From contig NZ_CP042218.1 of assembly GCF_007795095.1 (NCBI RefSeq), forward strand, positions 1,426,001-1,490,000: a DNA stretch of 64,000 nucleotides. Reading direction: 5' to 3'. The notes beneath the pieces are model-generated. The model saw nothing but the letters and a program-made list of their open reading frames with translations, was not told the DNA's origin and searched no databases. This document shows, piece by piece, positions 58,999 through 64,000 of the stretch. Every line of letters starts with the position of its first letter. Within the stretch, counting starts at the first letter, position 1. The position numbers were made by a program, and so were the translations under genes. This DNA is from Luteimonas granuli (lineage in GTDB: Bacteria; Pseudomonadota; Gammaproteobacteria; Xanthomonadales; Xanthomonadaceae).

Positions 58999-60860
58999 TC
59001 ACTTATCGATGGTGAACGCGTCCATCACCCGGCCCTGCACGTCATAGGCCGTGTACTGCAGGCGCCCGCCGTCGATGTCGATGACCTGGTAGGTCGCGAT
59101 GTCGGTGAAGCGCTTCGCGATGTACGGCGCGTCGGACTGGCGGTACATCTTGGTGCCGGACACGGCGTGGATGTAGATCGGGCCGTCGGCCGGCGAGTCC
59201 ACGACCCGGTCGCCCTTCATCGGGAAGGTCCGCAGGTAGGCGTGGTCGTCGCCCTGCAGCACCAGGTCCACGCCATGCTTCTCGAACAGCGGCGCCCATG
59301 CCGCCTTCAGCTCGGGCTGGCCGCGGTCGTCGGGCTTGGTCGAGTACAGCGGATGGTGGTACACGACGAACTTCCAGGTGGCCTCCGAGGTGCCCAACGT
59401 GCGGTCGAGCCACTCGACCTGCGGCTCCGGGGGCAGGTTGGAATCGAGCACCACGAACAGTGCGTCGCCATACTCCAACGAGTACACCCGCTCGGGCTCG
59501 ATGCCCTCGGGGCCGTTTCGCGGCAGGTCGAGCTGCTCCACGTACAGCGCGGCGCGACCCCTGGTCGACTTCGTGGTTGCCGATCGCCGGCACCAGCGGG
59601 CGGGTGTCGTAGACGCCGGCCGCATTCTGGAACAGCAGGTCCCAGTCGTCGCGGCGCTCGCCCCAGTTCACCAGGTCGCCGGCCATCACGTAGAACGCCG
59701 CCTGCGGGTGCGCGGCGTGCGCCTTGCGCACCAGGGTGCCCCAGGTCTCCAGGCCCACCTGGGCGTCGCCCATGTAGATGAAGCTGAAGGGTCCGGGGCT
59801 GCGCCGGCGCGGTGGTGAAACTGCGCGCCTCGCCCCAGGCCTGGCCGTCGCCGATCGCGTAGCGGTAGGTGGTTCCAGGCCGCAGGCCTTCGAGGGCCAC
59901 GGTATGGCGCATGACCTTCGGGTCGTTGGCCACGTCGGGCGTCTGCAGTGCGGCGCTGGCCGCGGAGACCACGGTCCATGCGGCGTCATCGCCTTCGGCC
60001 GCGTAGCGCAGGCGCGCGTGGGCGCTGCCGGGCGCGGTGCGCCACTGGATCGACTGGCTGGTCGCGGGGTCACCGGCCCAGGTCAGCACGACGTGGTCGG
60101 CGTCGGCGCCGGCCGGGTGCGGCGTGTCGCGGAACCAGCCCAGCAGCGCGGCCTCGTTCTCGCGCTTCTCCAGCGTCTGCAGCAGCGCCAGACCCTGCAG
60201 CGCGGGATCGATCGCATCCAGGGTATCGGTGTCGTCGGCGAAGACCCGGGTGCCGGCCACCGCGGTGGCGATGCCCATGCGCTCCGGGAGCAGACCGGAC
60301 ACCACCGGCTGCTCGCCACCGTCGGCGGCCGGCCCGACCAGGACGAAGTAGGGCTTCACGCCGCCCTCGATGGAATGAACGCCCAGCCCGACCTCGCCGG
60401 CTTCGAAGGGCTTGCGCCAGGCGCGGAACGTGTCCTCGGCGTCCACGGTGGCGACCAGCCCGGTGCGCTCGAAGCCCTGCGCGGCCAGCCAGAACGGCTC
60501 TTCGTCGGAATCCGGCGAGAGCATGACGTAGACCATGGCCGGAGCGTCCACGGAGAAACCCAGGAAGCCGGTCGACAGCGCCTGCAGTTCGTCCTCGTCC
60601 GCCAGGGCCAGCACCTCGGCCGGGGTCGCATCCGCCAGGCGCTCCGCAGGGATGCGGTCGAGCATGCGGGCGCGGATCGCGTCCACTGCGGTCGCGACTT
60701 CGTCCGGGACGCCGGTCGCGGAGGCGCCGGCCACGCTGGCCGCGGTCTGCCCGCCGCTGGCGTCGGTCTGCGTGCCTGTCGGCGACTGCTGGCAGGCGGC
60801 GAGCAGCGCGATGGCAAGCACGCAGGGGATCAGTGCGCCGGATGCGCGTCGGAAGGCCAT
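58999..60860 (-). pseudogene. Purple acid phosphatase-like lipoprotein, two frameshifts
   Basis: N-terminal frame (ATG 60860): lipoprotein signal (AIALLAACQQS), a unique domain of about 200 residues (LSPDSDEEPFWLAAQGF), and a fibronectin-like part (VVLTWAGDPATSQSIQWRT ... GLRPGTTYRYAIGDGQAWGEARSFTT). Then the frame changes at GGGG 59795-59798 into the phosphoesterase core (FSFIYMGDAQVG, YVMAGDLVNWGERRDDW, VPAIGNHEVDQG). It changes again at CCCC 59558-59561 into the C-terminus (VVYHHPLYSTK, LVLQGDDHAYLRT). Removing one base in each run restores an intact product of about 619 aa. Either a decayed gene or two sequencing insertions. Starts 21 nt beyond the T-tract of the receptor terminator. Confidence 0.82.
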
Positions 60861-60880
60861 GTTCGTACTCCGTGGTGCAA

Positions 60881-60915
60881 GAAAAGAAAAACCGGCCCGC
60901 GCGTGCGCGGGCCGG
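60881..60915 (-). terminator. Intrinsic terminator of the TonB-dependent receptor gene
   Basis: On the minus strand, CCGGCCCGCGC (60892-60902, as read on plus) pairs with GCGCGGGCCGG (60905-60915) around a 2-nt centre, an 11-bp GC stem, followed by TTTTTCTTTTC (60891-60881). It begins 20 nt after the receptor stop. The phosphatase ATG lies only 21 nt past the T-tract, so read-through may control that gene. Confidence 0.85.
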
Positions 60916-60934
60916 CTCCGGGTCGCCCCTGCGG

Positions 60935-63934
60935 TCAGAAGCTCATCCGCACGCCGATCATGAAGCGCTTGCCGAAGCGCTCGAACTCGGTGGAGCGGCG
61001 CTGGATGCCCTGATAGCGGATGCCGGGCTCGTTCAGCAGGTTGTTGGCATCGAAGTACATCTCGACGTGGTCGTTGAAGGCGTAGCGCATGGAGAAGTCG
61101 AGGCGGCCGACCTCGTCCCAGTACGCGTCGCCCATGACGTCGCCGTCGCCGATGCTGTCGATCCATGCGTCGCGGTACTGCCAGCTCAGGCGCGCGGACA
61201 GGCCGTGGGCCTCGTAGTACAGCGAGGTGTTGTAGATCAGGTCCGAAGCGCCCGGCAGGGCCACGTCGCGGCCGTCCGGCGTGGTCGCCTCGCTGTCGTT
61301 GAAGGTCACGTTGGCGGTGAGGCCGAAGTCGCCGACCCACAGGGGCAGGTCCAGGCGTTCGGCCAGCGGCGCGAACTTCTGCGACCAGGCCAGTTCAAGT
61401 CCACGGATGTAGCCGTCGCCGCCATTGGCCAGGGTGAAGTAGGTGTACTGGGAACGGTCGAGGCCGGCCGCGTTGAGGTCGTCCCTGCCGAAGCGCGGGA
61501 TCTCGACGTCGAACAGCACGTCACGCAGGTCCTTGTAGTACACGCCGGCGGAGAAGAAGCCCTGCGGGCGCATGTACCACTCGAAGTAGGCGTCCAGGCC
61601 GATCGACTTTTCGGTGTCCGCGTAGGGGTTGCCGCCGTCGATCTCCTGCTCGTCGTCGTTGATCGAGAAGTTCGGGCGCAGGTCGGTGTAGTCCGGGCGC
61701 GCGGCGCCGGTGTTGGCCGAGAAGCGCAGCTTCATCTCGTCATTGAGGTCCCAGTTCAGGTGCACGCTGGGGAAGAGCTCGACGCCGCTCTCCCTGACCG
61801 TGACCCTCCGGTACCCGTCGTCGTCCTCGGCATGGGCGGAGGACTCGTTGCGGGTGTACTCGCCGCGCACGCCGTAGACCATGTTGCCCCAGTCGAAGTG
61901 GGTGGTGGCCATGCCGTACAGCGCGCCGATCTGCTCCTGCACGTTGTACCAGTTGTCCATCACCACGCTCTCGTCCATGCCGCCGGCGCCCTGGGCGCGC
62001 AGGCCGTCCAGCAGCGCCCAGGCCCTGTCTTCGTCGTGGTACCTGAAGCTGTAACCCAGCGGCAGGTTGCCCTGGTAGGGCTTGTCGGAAGCGAAGTCGG
62101 CCATCGTCGGCTGGGCGATGCCCATGGCCGCCAGCTGCGCGGCGGTGACCTGCCAGCGGGTCTGGTCGTTCTCCTTGGTGCGGTCGTCGTACTGGAAGCC
62201 GAACTGCAGCTCGGTCGGGCGGCCGAACAGTTCGGTGTCGCGGAACAGGTCGAGGCGGGCGCTGTAGGCGTCGGTGATGGCCTTGCCTGCGTTGGAGCGG
62301 AGATTGACGAAGTTGTAATCGTGCGAATCCAGCGAGCGCTTCAGGTTGCCCTTGGAGAACGAGCCGTCCGCGTTGCGGATGGTCTCGAACAGGGTCACGC
62401 GGTGCAGCGCGCGGTTGGTGAAATCGTAGTCGACGGTCGGGCGCAGGGTGCGCTCGGACGGGCTGACCCAGGTGGAGTTGAACGACGGGCCGGAATCCTG
62501 CTCGGCCTCGGTGTAGTTCAGGCGCCAGCTGGCGCGCCAGTCGCCCAGGTTCTGGTCACCGCCGAGCGTGGTGGTGAAGATGCTCTGCACGGTGTTGCCG
62601 ATGTTCTGCGTGCTGTCCATCTCCACGCCATACAGGGTGCCCTGCCACGGCGTGTTGCCGGTGCGGACGTCGGCGTAGCCGGTGCGCTGGGCCTCCGACT
62701 GCGGGCGCGTGTCCGTGGTGCGCACGGCGTTGGCGTCGAAGTCCCACTCGATCGCGTTGCGCAGCTCGTGGTCGCTGAACTCGGTGTAGATCGAGCTCAG
62801 GAAGAAGTGATGGTCGTCGCTGGGGCGGAACTCGAGGCGGCCGCTGACCGACTCGTTCTCGCGCGTGAGGCGGTAGAGCTTGTTCTGGTGGGCGTCGAAC
62901 CACACGCGTTCGCTGCCGCCCGGCTCGCGGTCCTCGGAGGCCACTTCCGGGTCGGACTCGAAGTTGTCGGTGACCATGTCGCGCGAGTACTTGGAGGCCG
63001 AGACCAGGAGGCCCCAGCGATCGTCGGCGGACTTGTTGGACAGGAAGCCGCCCCAGTTGTACTGCTTGCCGCCGCCGAGGTCGTTGTAGCCGATACCGAC
63101 GTCGGCGCCGATCTTCAGGCCTTCGTAGTCGAACGGGCTGCGGGTGATGATGTCGATGTTGCCCGCCAGCGTCTCGCTGGGCATGGCCGCGGTGATCGCC
63201 TTGCGGGCGATGACCTGGCTCGCGATCGAGGACGGAATGGTGTCCAGGCGCGCGGTGCGCCCGGCCGGGCTGATCACGTTGACGCCGTCGAAGGCGATCG
63301 TGGTCCAGCGCGCGGGCGCGCCGCGCAGGTTGACGTAGCGCTCCTGGCCCTGGTCGCGCTCGACCGCGATGCCGGGCAGGCGGCTGAGCGCGGCGGCCAC
63401 GTTCTGGTCGGGGAAGCGGCCGATCGAGTCGGCGGCGACCACGTTCACCAGCGAGGTCGACGAGCGCTGCGCCTGCAGCGCGGCGAACTCGGACTCGGCG
63501 ATCGGCTCGGCGCGGACGACGACCGAGTCGAAGTCGGTGGCGGCGGCGCCGGTCGCGGACACGGCGATCTGGACGCTGGCGACCTGCCCGGACGCGACCT
63601 CGACGGATTGCGTCCGGTCGGGGCGGCCGACGTAGCTGACCGTCAGCTCATGGCGGCCCGCCGGCACGCGCTGCAGCGTGAAGCGGCCGTCGGAACCGGT
63701 CACGCCCACCACGTCCAGCCCACCGATCCGGACTTCCGCACCGGCAAGGTAGCCGCCTCGCCCGGCGTCGGTGACCACGCCGTTGATGGAGCCGGTCCCT
63801 GCAGGCACGGCCTGCTGGCCGGCGCCTGCGCCCGTCGCGGCAACGGCATGGCCGGAGGGATTCTGGGCATGGGCCTGCGCATGCACGGTCAGGGCCAGGG
63901 CCAGCGCCGTGGCGAGCGTCGTCGTCTTGTACAT
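60935..63934 (-). CDS. TonB-dependent receptor with carboxypeptidase-regulatory-like N-domain
   Basis: Predicted 999-aa outer membrane receptor. A signal peptide (ending AHAQ) is followed by a CarboxypepD_reg-like beta-sandwich (GSINGVVTDAGRGGYLAGAEVRIG), then the plug (SLVNVVAADSIGRFPDQNVAAALSRLPGIAVERDQGQERYVNLRGA) and a 22-strand barrel ending GVRMSF (aromatic end). This domain set is typical of the expanded xanthomonad TBDR family that imports carbohydrates, phosphate esters or siderophores; substrate unknown. AGGA lies 8 nt before ATG 63934 and only 3 nt before ATG 63940, so I prefer 63934. A phosphatase gene follows. Confidence 0.92.
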   Translation of the reverse strand: MYKTTTLATALALALTVHAQAHAQNPSGHAVAATGAGAGQQAVPAGTGSINGVVTDAGRGGYLAGAEVRIGGLDVVGVTGSDGRFTLQRVPAGRHELTVSYVGRPDRTQSVEVASGQVASVQIAVSATGAAATDFDSVVVRAEPIAESEFAALQAQRSSTSLVNVVAADSIGRFPDQNVAAALSRLPGIAVERDQGQERYVNLRGAPARWTTIAFDGVNVISPAGRTARLDTIPSSIASQVIARKAITAAMPSETLAGNIDIITRSPFDYEGLKIGADVGIGYNDLGGGKQYNWGGFLSNKSADDRWGLLVSASKYSRDMVTDNFESDPEVASEDREPGGSERVWFDAHQNKLYRLTRENESVSGRLEFRPSDDHHFFLSSIYTEFSDHELRNAIEWDFDANAVRTTDTRPQSEAQRTGYADVRTGNTPWQGTLYGVEMDSTQNIGNTVQSIFTTTLGGDQNLGDWRASWRLNYTEAEQDSGPSFNSTWVSPSERTLRPTVDYDFTNRALHRVTLFETIRNADGSFSKGNLKRSLDSHDYNFVNLRSNAGKAITDAYSARLDLFRDTELFGRPTELQFGFQYDDRTKENDQTRWQVTAAQLAAMGIAQPTMADFASDKPYQGNLPLGYSFRYHDEDRAWALLDGLRAQGAGGMDESVVMDNWYNVQEQIGALYGMATTHFDWGNMVYGVRGEYTRNESSAHAEDDDGYRRVTVRESGVELFPSVHLNWDLNDEMKLRFSANTGAARPDYTDLRPNFSINDDEQEIDGGNPYADTEKSIGLDAYFEWYMRPQGFFSAGVYYKDLRDVLFDVEIPRFGRDDLNAAGLDRSQYTYFTLANGGDGYIRGLELAWSQKFAPLAERLDLPLWVGDFGLTANVTFNDSEATTPDGRDVALPGASDLIYNTSLYYEAHGLSARLSWQYRDAWIDSIGDGDVMGDAYWDEVGRLDFSMRYAFNDHVEMYFDANNLLNEPGIRYQGIQRRSTEFERFGKRFMIGVRMSF

Positions 63935-64000
63935 CTGCATTTTCCTGGGTAATGGGTGCCCCACTGCCCGGCGTGGGCCGGGCAGGGCGGGGACACGTGG

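Noticed and set aside
60833-63952. About 1,000-codon plus-strand open frame opposite the TonB-dependent receptor
   Set aside because: Repetitive V/G/A/H/R composition, no motif; receptor on the other strand is clear. The same applies to 54449-57682 and 2411-5095.

Overview
The window is 64 kb of high-GC, gene-dense chromosome. It most likely comes from the Lysobacteraceae (Xanthomonadaceae; Lysobacter, Luteimonas and relatives). The reasons are an OleA that closely resembles the Xanthomonas campestris enzyme, an AlgC/XanA-type phosphohexomutase with a membrane-anchored N-terminal extension, the gene orders gpmI-envC-ctpA and radC / coaBC-dut-algC / argS-SPOR, and a xanthomonad-style 22-nt palindromic repeat (GTAGGAGC-RGCT-NNAGC-YGCGA). 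No tRNA, rRNA, CRISPR array or prophage was seen. Genus-level assignment is inference.

Layout. 0-9 kb: a FadL porin, a rhomboid protease, the gpmI-envC-ctpA cell-envelope operon, a small beta-solenoid repeat protein and an M28 peptidase. 9-17 kb: tyrS, then a murein block (M23 peptidase and anmK on the plus strand; xth, ampG and a small putative ribbon-helix-helix protein on the minus strand), then pyrE. 17-24 kb: coaC/coaB (split), dut and algC on the minus strand; radC, argS and a SPOR protein on the plus strand. 24-32 kb: an SDR fused to a DMT-type membrane domain, a cupin, speA/speE, a PII protein, ubiK and comM. 31.7-32.9 kb: a MbcA/Xre-RES toxin-antitoxin pair with two tandem operator-like palindromes. 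32.9-38 kb: the glyoxylate shunt (aceA, aceB) with a divergent LysR regulator, then an asparaginase. 38-42.5 kb: an acyltransferase and a tightly overlapped ubiJ-ubiB-truC-arfB unit in which ubiJ is frameshifted. 42.6-54.3 kb: the four genes of head-to-head long-chain olefin biosynthesis (oleD, oleC, oleB, oleA), all on the minus strand but separated by unrelated genes. 54-64 kb: a lipoprotein, an M16 protease, an SDR, trmL, a doubly frameshifted metallophosphatase and a TonB-dependent receptor.

The most interesting region is an IS110-family element (about 47611-48760) inserted in a REP-like repeat directly after the oleB stop codon. Its roughly 200-nt 5' non-coding end can be folded by eye into two internal-loop hairpins. 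These carry segments matching the left and right target flanks and the left and right element ends, in the order and geometry known for IS110 bridge RNAs. The transposase also has the expected DEDD and Ser residues. The guide assignment suggests that the element is programmed to enter the genome's own 22-nt REP family.

Other points of note: one REP-like palindrome is translated as the N-terminus of a pseudouridine synthase. An 18-bp perfect palindrome overlaps the -35 box of the M23 peptidase promoter. Four apparent single-base frame disruptions (coaBC, ubiJ and two in the phosphatase) need checking against raw reads, because all fit a one-base indel and three of them lie in G/C homopolymers.
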